A stretch of 64,000 nt of DNA from Leishmania donovani (Eukaryota; Euglenozoa; Kinetoplastea; Trypanosomatida; Trypanosomatidae): assembly GCF_000227135.1 (NCBI RefSeq), contig NC_018255.1, forward strand, positions 62,001 to 126,000, read 5' to 3'. Positions within the stretch are counted from its first letter, which is position 1, and every line of letters starts with the position of its first letter. Of the stretch, positions 48,192 through 59,807 are shown one piece after another. The notes beneath the pieces were generated by a model. That model made no database searches. It saw only the letters and a program-made list of their open reading frames with translations, and was not told the DNA's origin. The position numbers were made by a program, and so were the translations under genes.

Positions 48192-50252
48192 ATGCATACT
48201 CGCGGCGACAGCGATGCACACGGTCAACCCCGCCGGCCGCTTGGCTGTGTCGAGTGCGACTTCAAATGCAGCACTGGGAACGAGATGAGCCGCCACATTC
48301 ACGCTACTCGACATGGAGCGGTGAAGTGCCCCCTGTGTGACACCTACATCGTGCCCCGCGGCTTCTTTGCAAGCCTGACAAAGCTGATTGAGCGCCATCG
48401 CGACCGCCAGCCGTCAGCGCCGGAAGCGAGCGTCTCACCGCCGCATTCGTCGTCCTCTACCAGCGCGGTGGCTTCTACTTCTAGCGGAGGTGCTGGGCCT
48501 CTGACCTCGATTGCCATTACTCACGCCCACTGCATCGGGCTGCCTGACTTCAAGTCTTATGAAAAGGCAGATTTCGAGCTACCGGGCTCAGCGCAGGACT
48601 ACAGTCTCACCGGCGACTTCGCGGGTGGCGCGCAAGGCCGAGGCACAAGCGCCGCCTTAGTCCCATGTGAGCCAGACAACGCCGGAGGCTCCCGCACACC
48701 GTTTCGCTGCATGGAGTGCTTGAATCTTTGCGGCACGTGGACAAAGGCCACGAAGCACATGGATAAGAGTGGACACACCCTTCCCCTCTGCGTGCAGTGC
48801 TTGATGCGTCTACGCTGCTTTGGCCCTCAGCGACCAATAAAGCACGAGGAGAGCACCGGCCACTGTGGCTTCTACGGTGTCTTCTACACCCGCCGCGACT
48901 ACCTCTGCGAGGTGCAGGCGCCGCGTAGCGTTTACAACTACAGCAACTCCTACACTGGGCTCTCCACACTCCAGTACAAGTGCGTGTGCGGCATCTCCTT
49001 TCTCCACCCTCTGCACCTCGCGGAGCACCTGCGCCGGGTGCATCACGCAACATGCATTAGGGACGAGGCTGTCTGTCGCCGCTGCGATACACGTGGGACG
49101 CTAGCGGATTTGATGGTGCATCTGCGACAGGGCTGCCCGCAGGTGACGCCGACCATGCGAAACAACGGTAGCAGCACCACATTCACCGACACTTCAGCCT
49201 CATCGCTGGCAGGCAGCAATATGCGATTACCGTCGATGACGTCGCCAAATTGCCCCACTGCACCGTCGAAAGACCAGGAGGACCAAGGTGGGGCAGGGGG
49301 AAGTGGCGGCGACAATGCTGCAGTGACGCCGCCCGTGATTGAGGTGCCCGGGTTCTCCGGCGCGTCGTTCCTGCAGTGGCGTCCGCTGCTGCCACCCATG
49401 ACGGCGGACGATGTACCACTGATGGACGAATCCTACGCAATGTCGGGGGACATCAGCGGTTTTCGTGCACTTGCGTCGCAGCCGGCGTCATCATCATCTC
49501 ACGTGGCCACCGCCGAGGTTCGCAAGGCATCTTACGTCGTTCTGTACCAGTGCCGTGAGTGCCTGTTTCTCTTTTCCAGCTGGGAGCGTATGGTGCACCA
49601 CGTTCACGCCACTGGGCACTGCAGTACGTACTGCTGCAAGTGCAGGTGCGACCTGCCGCAGCTGGTAAACCACCCAACGCCGCACGAGGCGAGCGGAGTG
49701 TCACGATCTTCAACGCAGCTGCCAGCGTATGGCGGCGCCGCCACATCAGCGCCGCTATTGGTTTGCTCCACCACGCTCAACGACCATCTCGATCATCTAC
49801 GTCGCTGCGGCGACATCATCGGCTTCCCCACATCGCCGAGGAGTCTTGAGGTGCTCGTCGACGTGAACGCCGAGTGTTACCAGGGCTCTCTCGATCCATC
49901 ACCGGACTTGTTTACGGGGGATCGGGTCATCATGGCGTACCAGTGCCCGGCCGAGCAACTTGGCTGCTATGAGGTTTTTCTGAACTACGGCAATCTTGTA
50001 GAGCATTTGATGGCGACAGGGCACGGCTCGAACCCGTGCCCAGATGACGCGGAAGGCTCCGACAACACCCTCGCAACGAGGCGACTCTCCTCCTGCTATC
50101 CGATGGTGGCCTATCGGGCGAAGTTCACCGTGCTGCAGCTGCGCGATCACTTCGGCTTCGTGCAGTGTTCCTACTGTGAATCGGCCGTGCCGCGCGGGGA
50201 GGAGGAGCTGCACGAGGCGCTCTGCATCATGCGCCGCCGCATGGGACACTAG
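48192..50252 (+). CDS. multi-zinc-finger (C2H2-like) protein
   Basis: A 686-residue protein with at least five repeated Cys2-His2-type units, each about F/Y-x-C-x2-C-x12-H-x4-6-H and often followed by a further C-x2-C. Starts are near C19 (CVECDFKCSTGNEMSRH), C173 (CMECLNLCGTWTKATKH), C264 (CVCGISFLHPLHLAEHL), C454 (CRECLFLFSSWERMVHH) and C585 (CPAEQLGCYEVFLN then GNLVEHL). A last C659-x2-C662 pair lies at the C-terminus. The H-x-x-A-T-x-H-G phrase recurs (HATRHG, HATGHC, MATGHG), showing that the fingers arose by internal duplication. Linkers are Ser-rich and acidic. The long H-H spacing resembles matrin/U1C-type fingers, which bind dsRNA or proteins more often than DNA. No membrane segment or signal peptide. 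ATG 48192 starts the first finger region; the frame upstream is low-complexity. It sits between the two longest gene-free regions in the window. Confidence 0.88.
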   Translation: MHTRGDSDAHGQPRRPLGCVECDFKCSTGNEMSRHIHATRHGAVKCPLCDTYIVPRGFFASLTKLIERHRDRQPSAPEASVSPPHSSSSTSAVASTSSGGAGPLTSIAITHAHCIGLPDFKSYEKADFELPGSAQDYSLTGDFAGGAQGRGTSAALVPCEPDNAGGSRTPFRCMECLNLCGTWTKATKHMDKSGHTLPLCVQCLMRLRCFGPQRPIKHEESTGHCGFYGVFYTRRDYLCEVQAPRSVYNYSNSYTGLSTLQYKCVCGISFLHPLHLAEHLRRVHHATCIRDEAVCRRCDTRGTLADLMVHLRQGCPQVTPTMRNNGSSTTFTDTSASSLAGSNMRLPSMTSPNCPTAPSKDQEDQGGAGGSGGDNAAVTPPVIEVPGFSGASFLQWRPLLPPMTADDVPLMDESYAMSGDISGFRALASQPASSSSHVATAEVRKASYVVLYQCRECLFLFSSWERMVHHVHATGHCSTYCCKCRCDLPQLVNHPTPHEASGVSRSSTQLPAYGGAATSAPLLVCSTTLNDHLDHLRRCGDIIGFPTSPRSLEVLVDVNAECYQGSLDPSPDLFTGDRVIMAYQCPAEQLGCYEVFLNYGNLVEHLMATGHGSNPCPDDAEGSDNTLATRRLSSCYPMVAYRAKFTVLQLRDHFGFVQCSYCESAVPRGEEELHEALCIMRRRMGH

Positions 50253-50743
50253 TTCTGTTTTTCCGTGCGGGCGTATTTGTATGTTTATTTCTGGAAAGAA
50301 GCAGCAGCGCACGAAGAGGCTTGCCGCAGCAGGGTGGCGATTTCGCAGATGCTCGGCCGCGTCAAGCTCACAAGAGGCGCATGGGTAACATCCGCTGAGC
50401 GAAAATGGGGAAGCGAAACTCAAAGGCAACCTCGTATGAGGAAAAAAGAACGAGCGGTGGCGGTGTGAGCTCAGCGGCATCAGAGAGGGAAGGCGGAGGG
50501 GAGTCAGAAAAAGGAAGACACCGAAAAAGCGGTCAACGGCGTCTTTGGTGGCGTGCGTATGTGCATGTGTGGGTGTGAGTGTGGGTGAGAGAGAGACGCA
50601 TCTGTAGGCAAGTGTGGCTGTTGCAAAGGAAGCGCTCTCTGGAAGGCGGCTCTATCAGAGGCGGTGGTGTGAAGCGGTGCTGTGATGTCTGAGTGTGAGT
50701 GCTTCTGTTTAGCTTTCTTTTGTTATCTGTTTCTTTGTCTGAT
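50253..50743. other. zinc-finger gene 3' UTR, proximal part
   Basis: Unique purine-rich sequence (A/G-rich at 50390-50530) that ends at the SIDER. No gene is seen. Confidence 0.5.
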
Positions 50744-50821
50744 CCCTGATGGTGCCGGCCACCTCAGTGCGAGGTATCAGGGCCCCGCGCCCACTCTTTG
50801 TGGGGAGGACGAAAGTCGGCA
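50744..50821 (+). ncRNA. predicted HDV-like self-cleaving ribozyme at the SIDER 5' end
   Basis: All helices of the HDV double pseudoknot can be drawn by hand. P1: CCCTGAT (50744-50750) with ATCAGGG (50776-50782), 7 of 7 pairs. P2: TGCCGGC (50753-50759) with GTCGGCA (50815-50821), 7 pairs including one G-U. P3: ACCTC (50761-50765) with GAGGT (50771-50775). P4: CCCAC (50790-50794) with GTGGG (50800-50804), loop TCTTT. The joining strand between P4 and P2 contains CGAA (50810-50813), matching the catalytic-C position of HDV-like ribozymes. Cleavage would fall before 50744, the exact start of the element. The T. cruzi L1Tc 5' hallmark is a known HDV-like ribozyme; activity here is inferred. Confidence 0.7.
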
Positions 50822-51203
50822 GTCTCCCCTCGGGAACGGCTGCGGGCTCTTGGCTTCGGTGAAAAAGGTTGGGCTGGCGCTATGCCGGACAGACTTGGGG
50901 TCATGATCCCGCTTGCGCTAGTCCACCACAAATCGTGCCGACGACTCGACAAACATATGCTTCCGAGTACCCCTTTTCTGCTTTGGCTGCGTCGCGGTGA
51001 TGTGGAACATGACCCAGGGCCTAGCCTGCACTGTACGCAGTCGCATCGCGATGGGCTGAACGACATCAGACGGTGCCGGTCGGCCCTGTTCCTCGACATA
51101 GCCATGTTACAGCATCGGCAGACGAACTGTGGTTGTGTATGGGTCAAGTTGCTGACTGGCTTGTGGCAGAAGGCACACTTCGAAGGAAATACAACAAAAA
51201 AAA
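50744..51203 (+). mobile_element. SIDER retroposon with intact-looking 5' ribozyme hallmark
   Basis: A 460-bp short degenerate retroposon of the ingi/L1Tc clade in the sense of transcription. It starts CCCTGATGGTGCCGGCC, continues ACCTCAGTGCGAGGT, and ends in an A-rich tail (about 51188-51203). Its first 170 bp align with the DIRE at 15392. A frame open from at least 50798 to 51259 holds DVEHDPGP (50999-51022), close to the 2A consensus D-x-E-x-N-P-G-P found at the start of L1Tc. SIDERs are non-autonomous, and many act in 3' UTRs to lower mRNA stability; here it would lie in the 3' UTR of the zinc-finger gene, about 490 bp after the stop. Confidence 0.85.
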
Positions 51204-51383
51204 GGGTCTTTTTCTTCCTCCTTCGCTTCTTGATCTTTTTTTCATGTGATGTGGTGTAAGCTCATATCCGACATGGGTACCCGCGTGTGTGTGTGTGTGC
51301 GTGTGTATGTGTATGTGTGTGTGTGCGTGTACGTGAGTGTGTGCATCCTTATTAGTTCCTGTCCTCCGCGTGAAAGCGTTCTT

Positions 51384-51415
<32 letters not shown>

Positions 51416-54400
51416 CTGTGTCTGTGTCTTTGTTTGTTTTGCTGTCCTCTCCCTGGCGTGCGTAACTCACGATTTCACGATAGCCTCATTACCGTCCACT
51501 CCCCTCTTTCTGTCACCTAAGTGCTCTGCTCTTCCTCTCTCGGGTAGCTTCCGCGTACGTGTGCCGTTGACTGTAAGTGTTTCGCTCTGTGTGTGTGCGT
51601 GTTTCTTTCCTCCTCCCCCTTCTATTCCACTTTTATTTTCAAGTGTGCTGGGTGTGTTCGTGCGTGCGTGTGTGTGTGTGTGCTGTTTCTTCTCGGGCCT
51701 TCCTTCCTTTTTTTTTCTCTCGTCTCACTGGCTTTCTTTGTTGTTGTTGCTTGTGCTATGGTTGTCTTCTCTCCGCCATCCCCTCATCTCGCCCCCTCCT
51801 CCTCCTCCATGTGTCTGCGCTTGTACTTTTTTTTTCGCGCGCGCCTGTATGCGTGTGTGTGTGTGTGTCTCTCCCTGTGTGTGGCTTTTTTTCTTTCTTG
51901 CTTATTCTTCTCTTTATAATTTACGCCATGGGTTTGTGTTCACGTTATCGACATTCTACACCTCGAAACGCACCTTCTCCTCTTCTCTGGAGTCTCACGT
52001 TGTACGAGAGAATGGGGGGAGGGCAAGAGGATGCTCACTCACTTCTACAGTTCACCCCCCCCACCACCACCACCACCCCATCCTCTCGACTTCTCTCTCT
52101 CCGCTGCGCCCCCGACTCTCACCGTCTTGCATATCGCCATCCCTGTTACGTCCAATCTCTCCTCTACGTCCCCCCTCTCCTCCTAGCTTCACCTTCTTGT
52201 GACAGCTCGTTGCACATTCCTTTTCGTTTTCGATTGCCCCTTCTTGTTTTCTCTTTGGTAGCGTCGCGAGAAATAGGGAGAAGCGAGGCGGGGCTTTGCC
52301 TCTCTCTTTCCCTCCGTGATGCAGACGACGGCAGACGCCCCTGAGTGTTGCTGGTTTGGGCTTTCGCTGTGCAGATGCATGAGGAGCAGAGGAGAAGGAG
52401 GTTGTTCACCTATATGAAGGAAGTGATCGGCCGCCTTCCCTTTTCCTTGCTGCGAGTGTGCATGTTTTTTTTTTTTACCCTCGTACTCTCACGTTGACGA
52501 TGATCCTGTTTGTGGCGCTGCTCGGCACTGTTGTGGACAGTGGCGGTGTGCGACTGCCGGTGGCAAGTGGGGAAGGGAGGGAGGGAGGGGCAACAAAGAG
52601 GAGAGAAAGTCCATTTTTTGATGTGTTCGCGCTTTTTTTCGGCTGGTGTTGTTTCTCTTCCGCTGTGCTGTCTCAGATCTGCCGTGTGCACTTTTTTCTT
52701 TCTCTTAGAGGAGGGGAGGAGGGTTTGTGTGAATGCGTTACTGAGCAGGTGTGTGCGTGGGGGGGGGGAACTTGTGTGCCGTCTTTCCGTTGGTTTGTCT
52801 CCTTTTCCTTTTGTTGTTTTTGCAGCTTTTTCGTCTTCTGTCGTTGCTCGTTTTCGTCTTCTTTTATCGTTTTTTTTTTCTCTTCTTTGCTTCTTCTGCC
52901 ACTCCTGCCCCCTCCCCTCTCTCCTCTCCTCTCCTCTGTGTTTTCCCCTTCTTTCGGGTTTTTTTACCCTTTCTTTCTTCCTTTGTTTTTTTTTTTTCGT
53001 TGCTCCTCGCCAAACCACATACGGCAACCTCCCAAAGATTTCGCTCTTCGCTTCCCTTTTTCTTGTTGTTCCGCACCTGTCTCTGTGTGTGTGTGTGGTG
53101 GGTTTCATCTCACTCTTTTGTGCCCCATATGCTTGTGTCTTGATTTGGCTGCTTCTCATTCCCCTCTTCACCGCCGTCTTTTTTTTGTCTGTCTTGTCCT
53201 TTGCTTACTTCCACAAACTGTCGCCCCTTCCTCTACCCTTCCTCTCTCTTCCTCTCCGTGCCTTGCCCTCTCGCCCTTCTTTCCCAGCCTCCCTTTCCTC
53301 CACCTGTTTGTCCGCGCGTCTTCTGCTCGCTGTGTGTGTGTGTGTGTCTTTCTCTCTACGCGCTATTTGCCCCGCGCGCTACATTGCTTCTGGATGCCGG
53401 TCGTCGTTTCTCTGTCGTGCTGTGCCAGGGGAGTGAAGGGACGCTTTCTCTTTTCACCTCTGCGTGGTCGCATGTTTGGCCTTTTCTTCTGCCAAAGTTC
53501 TCCATAGGCGGCAGAGGAGGGGAGAGAGGAAAGTCGGAGGGAAACGGTCACCAGTGCGCGTACACGTAGGCACCCTCATTTGCCTTTGTTGGTGTGTTCT
53601 CTCTCTCTCTCTCTGCCGCGGTCGATTTCAGCTTAGCACTTTCCTTTTTCATTCCTCTCCCTCTGCGCGCGCCCTCTCTCGTCGTCTCGTCTACCTCTTT
53701 TGTTGTTGCCGATGTTCTCATTCACCCTCCCTCCCTTAACCTCCGCTGTAGACGCGATGATGCCCCAATTCTTTGTCTTACTGAGTGGGCGTGTTTTTTA
53801 TTTTATTATTGTTATTTGGTGTGTGTATCACAGAGGGGTTTCTGCGGGCTTGCCGGTTTCAGAAGAGCAAGAAAGCCCGTCTTTCGCCTCCCCTATTCCT
53901 CTTTCTGTCCCCCCTCTCCGAGCACGCTATCACCGCTTTTCCATCTTTTCCTTTATTTTCGAGCCATGACGCCCACACGGCTGAGGTATATGTAGAGGAG
54001 AAACGGATACGCACAGCCAGCCTCCCACGACGCTCGGCATCTACCTTTGCTTTTTCTTCATGGCCACCACGCTAGCCATGAACCTTTCTGTGGGCTTCAG
54101 CACGTCGCAGAGCACGAAGATGCTCACACAGATTGCTCTTTTTTTTTTACTCGCCTCCTGCTTGCGCTGGTATTGCTTTTCGGAATAGGCATATCGCCTA
54201 TCAACTTGTTTTGTCCATCTGACGCCTTCACAGACTCGTTCCCCAGCCCTCCCTGCATTCCCTGCGATTTCGCCCTATGACATCATTGGCCATGTTGCCC
54301 ATTTTTCCTGCTCTCTCTCTCTCGCCTTATTGCGATCTGCTCCTACGCAGGTGGGCGGGGGTGATAGTGTTCACTGACGCTTGTCTGCGTGTGCCCGCGC

Positions 54401-55663
54401 TCCGTGGCGCTAGCTCTCTTTTTTTTTTTTTGCTTCGCTGTGCTCATGTTACGTTCTTCTTGCCTGAACTTCCGTTTCTCACCGCCTTCTTCACCACTAC
54501 CATCATGCGCAAGTACCTGCCTGAGTTTGTGCGCACCCTCTTCTCTGTCTGTTTCTGTGCCCATGCCACGAGAGGTCGGCGCACACGCACACGCAGACGC
54601 CTTCACTGACTATGTTGTCCCTCCTTCGTTACCTTTTACTTCGATTTTCACATCATGCTACGTCTGTCTCTTCACTTCATGTGTTCCTCCCAAAGTTGCG
54701 TTGTTTCTCTCACACACACACACACTTTCCGTCTTCTCCGCGCGGTCTGCTTCGGCTGTACGAGTTGTGTAGCCTCTCGTGATGGAGCCTTCTCTCTCCT
54801 CGTCGTTAGCGCCTAAACGCTCGCGCTTGCCTTCACCACTTGAGTTCCTTCTTCGCTTCTTCTTCGACTGATATACCATCTTCCTTTTTGTGTGTGTGCG
54901 CGCGCGTGCCTCGAGCCCCGTTGATTGCTGTCGACTTTCTCCATGTCCTCTCTTCTCCCTTTCCTCCTTTTCGCGTGCTCTTGTTTTTTTTTTGTCGTGT
55001 GTGCGTGTGTGTGCTCACTGGGGATAAAAAAGTTTCTTTGTTCGTGTTTCTGTCTTTGCTCTTCTCATATGCGCACGTGTCTGTGGATTTCCACGCATGT
55101 GCAGGAAGAGCGGGCGATGACCCAACGGTTCATCTTCAGCGCGGCGTACAGAAGGGGAAAATACGAAGCAGCGGCTGCTGCGCGCTCATCCAGACTTTGT
55201 CTACACATGGAGAAAAAAAAATGATTGCCTGGGAGCGTGTGCAACCACCTGTAAGTACGTCGGCGTAGGCGTTTTCTGTGACTGTGTGAGCGCGTGCACC
55301 CAGCTTGGATAGCCCTCATCTCCGTTTGTTCCTCTTCCTTTGTTTCCTGTGTGTGTGCGCTCACACAGGTGAGCGTCTTTCCGCGCGTTGTGTTTGCATG
55401 TGCGTGCGTGGGTGCCGTTTTGTGCGCATATCTGCACCGGTGGAATGAACGTTTTTTTTTGTTCGATCGTTTTTCCGGTTTCCTTCCTCTTGCCTTGTCG
55501 ACTCAGTTCTCTCTCGAATTTTCCGCCTCTCCTCTCTCTACACCCCCTAAGCGGCTCTTTCCTTTCTTTTTATTTTCTCATTTTGGTGCCCTCATCACCG
55601 CACGTGGAAGCCGCTCTTTTCTTTCTTTTTGTCACACTTGTCTGCACCCCCACCCGCTCATGA
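51204..55663. other. 4.5-kb gene-free, extremely T/C-rich region
   Basis: The + strand is mostly T and C, with (TG)n stretches at 51284-51340 and 51391-51415 and many poly-T runs of 8 to 13. The long frames here (for example 51246-52202 and 52458-53507) are products of base bias: Phe/Leu/Ser/Cys/Val-rich and overlapping in two frames. No motif, tRNA box or repeat family was recognised. Confidence 0.6.
51391..51415. repeat. (TG)n microsatellite
   Basis: Twelve or so TG units, with a looser TG-rich stretch at 51284-51340 upstream. Confidence 0.9.
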
Positions 55664-56159
55664 CGTGCGGGGGTGGGGAGGAGCCACCTCAGCGTGGCAT
55701 CTCAGGACACAGGGGGGGGGGCGCTCGCTCTCTCTCTCTGTGTGCGGAGGAGCGAAGCAGCCCCCCACCGCCCACCCTCTTCGCTATCCCTGCCAATGCG
55801 AGGCCACTTCTGGTGGTGGCAAGCTCAAACGCGCCCTCATGATGTGTCGGAGGCGCCAGAGCGATGCGTCGCTGCCGACGCCGGCGGCCAGGTCCCGGAG
55901 TGGGGCGGTGTCGGTGCGACCTGCGACCGTGAACACGTCTGTGCCGCCCACATCGATGGGCAAAGCGCCAGCGGGAGTCGAGCGAATCCCACCCAACCCT
56001 CACACCGCCCACTGCGGGGGGGGGGGCCGGGGTGTCGCCCCGCGAGGGGTGCACCGCAGGGGTGGCGGCCGGCATAATGAGCCGGCTGTGAGGCGGCCTG
56101 CGCGCCGGCGGGTGCCGGGTGGAGAGAAGCTTGGCTCATGTCGTGCGGCAGAGAACGGA
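55664..56159 (+). repeat. SIDER-like dispersed repeat, copy 2
   Basis: A 496-bp copy of the repeat at 14407-14899, same orientation and nearly identical by eye. Differences include AACC/AGCC near the start, the CATAACGGGCC/CATAATGAGCC site, CGCACC/CGCGCC, two bases near the 3' end and G-run lengths. The hallmark GCCACCTCAGCGTGGCATCT is intact in this copy. Flanking sequences are unrelated in the two places, so homology ends sharply at both boundaries, as for a mobile element. Confidence 0.75.
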
Positions 56160-56589
56160 CACGTTGGAAAAAGAAAATGTGTCGTTTTTCCGGCATCGAC
56201 CTCCCTCCTCCTCTTCATTTTTTTTTGTTTTTTAGCGGGTGTTGTGAGGGTCCTCGTCCGGTCATCAGGATCCACCAGACCTGAGTGAATCCATCCCGCA
56301 CGCTTCTGCTCGTCCCTACTGGACAGTGTGGCTAACCCGCCCTCTCTCTGCGTTCATCTCTTACGCTTTTACTAATTTACGAAAGGGTTGGGGAGAAGGC
56401 GAGGTGCGCTATCTTCGCCCCTCCCTTCCCCACAACCAGCTTTCTGCGTTCCCCCACCCCACCCACCCACCCACAGAGCTACTTACATGCCGCTAGGCAT
56501 TCAAACAGAATGCGCCGTGCGCGTGCATATCGCCGGCTCGCCGTCTCTCGATCGCGCTCGGTCCCTTTCTCTCTTCCTCCCTCTCTCTC

Positions 56590-56623
56590 TCCCTCCCTCC
56601 CTCCCTCCCTCCCTCCCTCCCTC
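56590..56623. repeat. (CCCT)n microsatellite
   Basis: Eight or more CCCT units inside a C/T-rich tract. Confidence 0.85.
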
Positions 56624-57844
56624 GCTCTCTCTCTTCCCCTACATGCACAGGGCTAGTGTTTTCTCGTGTTCTTCGTCATTCCCTGTTTGCCTTATTTCGG
56701 TGTTATTTTTCTTTTGCCTTTAACATCTGGACGGGACCGCTTCGCTTGCTTCTTCTCCCTCCCGCCCGCCCATCTCTCTCTATACTCTGCAACAACACCG
56801 CTTGCTTACCTATCTTCCATCTCTTTTTGTGCGGTTGTGTTCGCCCGCCATGCTTCTCTTTATTTTCCCATCTTCTTCCTGCAATACACCGGAGAGGTGC
56901 GGAGCCGAAAAAGACAATCAGCAGCGCGTCATCTCTTTCAGCTCTGTGCTGCGTGGTATTGCGCTCCCGCTCTATGTTTTGTGTTTCCTTTCGAGCACTG
57001 AACTTCTCCACCCACGCCACCCACCCCTCCTTTCTTGCATGCACATATACGCACACACACACATGCAGAACCCATACATGCAAGAGAAAAAGAAACATGC
57101 AGGCCTTCACTGGACAGATGGCGAAGTATGGCTAGTCGTTTCTTTCTTTTCCGGCGTTTCTCGTTGTCTGCACTCACGTTCTTTCGTGTGTGTGCGCGCG
57201 CCAAAGAGGCGGTCGCACAAGACGGTGGGGGAGCGAGAGACAGCGGCAGTACTGCAGAGGACTCCGCACGTATTCTTGTCTGCGTACGATCCCTGCGTGA
57301 GTGGCATCAGAGTGAACTTGGTGCTGAGCGCCGTGCGCACGCACTATCTGCCCCTTCCCATCCCCCTTTCCCCGCACCCACCTACTGCTCGCCACTCTCC
57401 TTCTCTTGCAGCCGTTTTCTTGAAGTACCTGTCTTTGGATGTTGGGCTTTTTTGTCTCGCTCGCTCACACCTCTCCTCTTCACATGCGCATACAATCTTT
57501 TTTTTTTCTAAGTCTTACTGTGCTTCGGCGTCTCTTATTTATTTTTCGTTCTCCTTTTCCGTGCATGACGCATCTGCCGTCTTCTTTGGCCCGCTACCTC
57601 CCCTCTTCCCCCCTCCCTCTCGCCTTCTTTTCTTTTGTGTCGTCGTTTCGGCGGCAACGAAGGGGGGAGACGATGGGTTAAGCACCGTGCACCGGCACAG
57701 TTGTGTCGGCGTGTGTGCGTGCGTGCGTGCGTGTGTGTCTTAGCGCGCCTGACTTCATGTAAGTTTGAAGGGTGACGAAACGAAGCGAGGGTGATTTCTG
57801 GCAACGCTGAGCTCATCCGTTTCCATCTTTGTACGACAGGCCCG

Positions 57845-57848
<4 letters not shown>

Positions 57849-57876
<28 letters not shown>
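57849..57876. repeat. (CA)n microsatellite
   Basis: Fourteen CA units, uninterrupted. Confidence 0.9.
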
Positions 57877-59156
57877 TGCGCGAGCAGCATGAACATACAG
57901 CCAAGAAAGAGTTGCCCGGAAGAGCAGTACGACAGTAACGCAACCAGAGCAGAAGTTTGTTTGTTTTTTATTATTTCCTCACATCACCCTCCCCCATTTT
58001 CTCTCCTCATCGTTCATATTTTATGCTCAATGTGTTCACCCTCCCCCTTTTCCGTCTCTATCTTTCTATTCTGTTGGTGTTTTTACGTTCTCTTGTGTTT
58101 CCTACGTTATCTATAGTGCTCCTCCTCTTTTTTAACGTCTTGTATGCTGATCCTCCTACTCCCCTCTTCCATTACCACTTGCCCACTGTTTGCCTCTTTC
58201 GTACACCTCTTTCCACGAGTCTCCTCCTCTCTGCACTCTATGCTTGTTATTTCTGTTGTTCTTGTGTATGCATATGTGTATGTATGTATTGTGTTTATGC
58301 GAGACGGGCCTCCCTCCCCTCCCTCATTACCCCATCCCACATATTTTGCATCCTTTTCCCTCTCCGACACTCACTCGCTCTCTTCGTTTCTCTTTTTTTT
58401 TCTTATTTTCTTGTGTTCTGTGGTGATTGTGTTCGTGTTCTCGTTTCCCCCTCCCCTTTCCACCCTTCGTCCTTGTCTGCATGTGCCTGTGCCTGTGCGA
58501 TTTCTCTTCTCCGCTCCGTTCCTCCTCTCTATTTCTGGGGCTCTTTATTCCCACCTCCCTCCTCTCTCTCTAACCCCCCCCCGGTGTCTCTCTCCCTCTC
58601 GACTTCGCTGTTTTACACGTTTTTGCTATTTGCCTTTTCCTCTCCTTCATCCTTCCTCTACTCCCTCCCCTCCCCACTCTCTACCCCCCAAACCTCCCTG
58701 TCCCCTACCTTTCCCCTCGTTCTTGCTTTCATGTGTTTACCCCCACAAGCACTACATCTCTGCCGCTCCCCTCTCCCCTCTTCTCTCCGGTAAGTTTGTG
58801 TGTACGTGCGTGTGCACTCCTGCGTTCTTTACCTCTCCCTCCCCTCACCCCCGGGTCATCTTCCACAGACTTTGGTCTTCTTCCTCGCATTTGTATTGGC
58901 GTCTCGTACCTCCCGCTGAGTTGTTTTCCTTCGTCTCTTCCTCCTACGCTCTAACAGTCACTCATTGGGTTGTTTTCTTCGCTTCCTGTCTGTTTCTTCC
59001 CCTGTTTTCGTCTGCGTGTCTGTTAGGGTGCTTTTGTGCGTGCGTATGCGTGTGTGTGTGCGTGTGCATGTGTGTCCCCCCCGCGTGGGCGCGTGCGGAC
59101 CGTTCGTGCCCATCTCGAATTTGGGTGGATGCCCGTTCGCCGTCCACGCGGGTACG

Positions 59157-59195
<39 letters not shown>

Positions 59196-59196
59196 T
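59157..59196. repeat. (GCGT)n microsatellite
   Basis: Ten GCGT units in a row, the longest tetranucleotide repeat in the window. Confidence 0.9.
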
Positions 59197-59771
59197 TTTT
59201 GTCTTTGTTAGTCTGCGTGTTTTCGTTGAAGTCGTAATTACTTCACAGGCGACGTATGCTTGGTAATGATGAGGCGCGGTAAGAGCAGCAGTTGAAACCA
59301 AAAAGAAAAACAACAACAAAGACGAGGGAAAGCCGATCGAGTTAATGGCAAGATGGATGCGCACGTCGAGCAGGTTCGGAGTCTGCGCTGCGTTATTCAC
59401 TCGAGTCGTGGAGCGATCAGAAACTGTTAACGGAGAACCTCAGCGCGGATGGGCATGGCGGGGAGCGGGAACCTGGAGGCGGACGTCATGCTCTGCGCTA
59501 ATGCGTAGGAACGATATGCGTGTCCCCTTCGATTCCCTCATCTTCTTCACTTGAGCCTACCGCGTGCACCTCTCTTCTTTGACCAGTCGCACACATGTCT
59601 CCGTGTGCATGCTTCCCGCTGTCACTACTTCGTCCCCCTGCCCCCCCCCCTCTTTTCCCCTTCCCCACCGGAGACACAGACGCAGCAGGCACGGCACAGA
59701 AAGAGTTGCTCCTCGTCCAACACCGGATCACATCTTCCATCGTGCGTTTTTGTCGGCCGGTTTGGGGCCGC

Positions 59772-59807
59772 TTATTCCGTCCATCTCTCCTCCTCGTTTC
59801 CGCGCAG
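59772..59807 (+). promoter_or_regulatory. candidate spliced-leader acceptor for the katanin-like gene
   Basis: The tract TCTCTCCTCCTCGTTTCCGC is followed by the first AG at 59806-59807, giving a 20-nt 5' UTR before ATG 59828. Confidence 0.5.

Noticed and set aside
51246..53507. Long open frames (about 250-350 codons) on the + strand downstream of the SIDER
   Set aside because: They lie in T/C-rich DNA, overlap in two frames, are rich in Phe/Leu/Ser/Cys/Val and have no motif or trypanosomatid codon bias; stop-free length follows from base composition.
57957..59211. Open frames of 278 and 355 codons upstream of katanin
   Set aside because: Low-complexity, overlapping frames in T/C-rich DNA crossing a (GCGT)n repeat.
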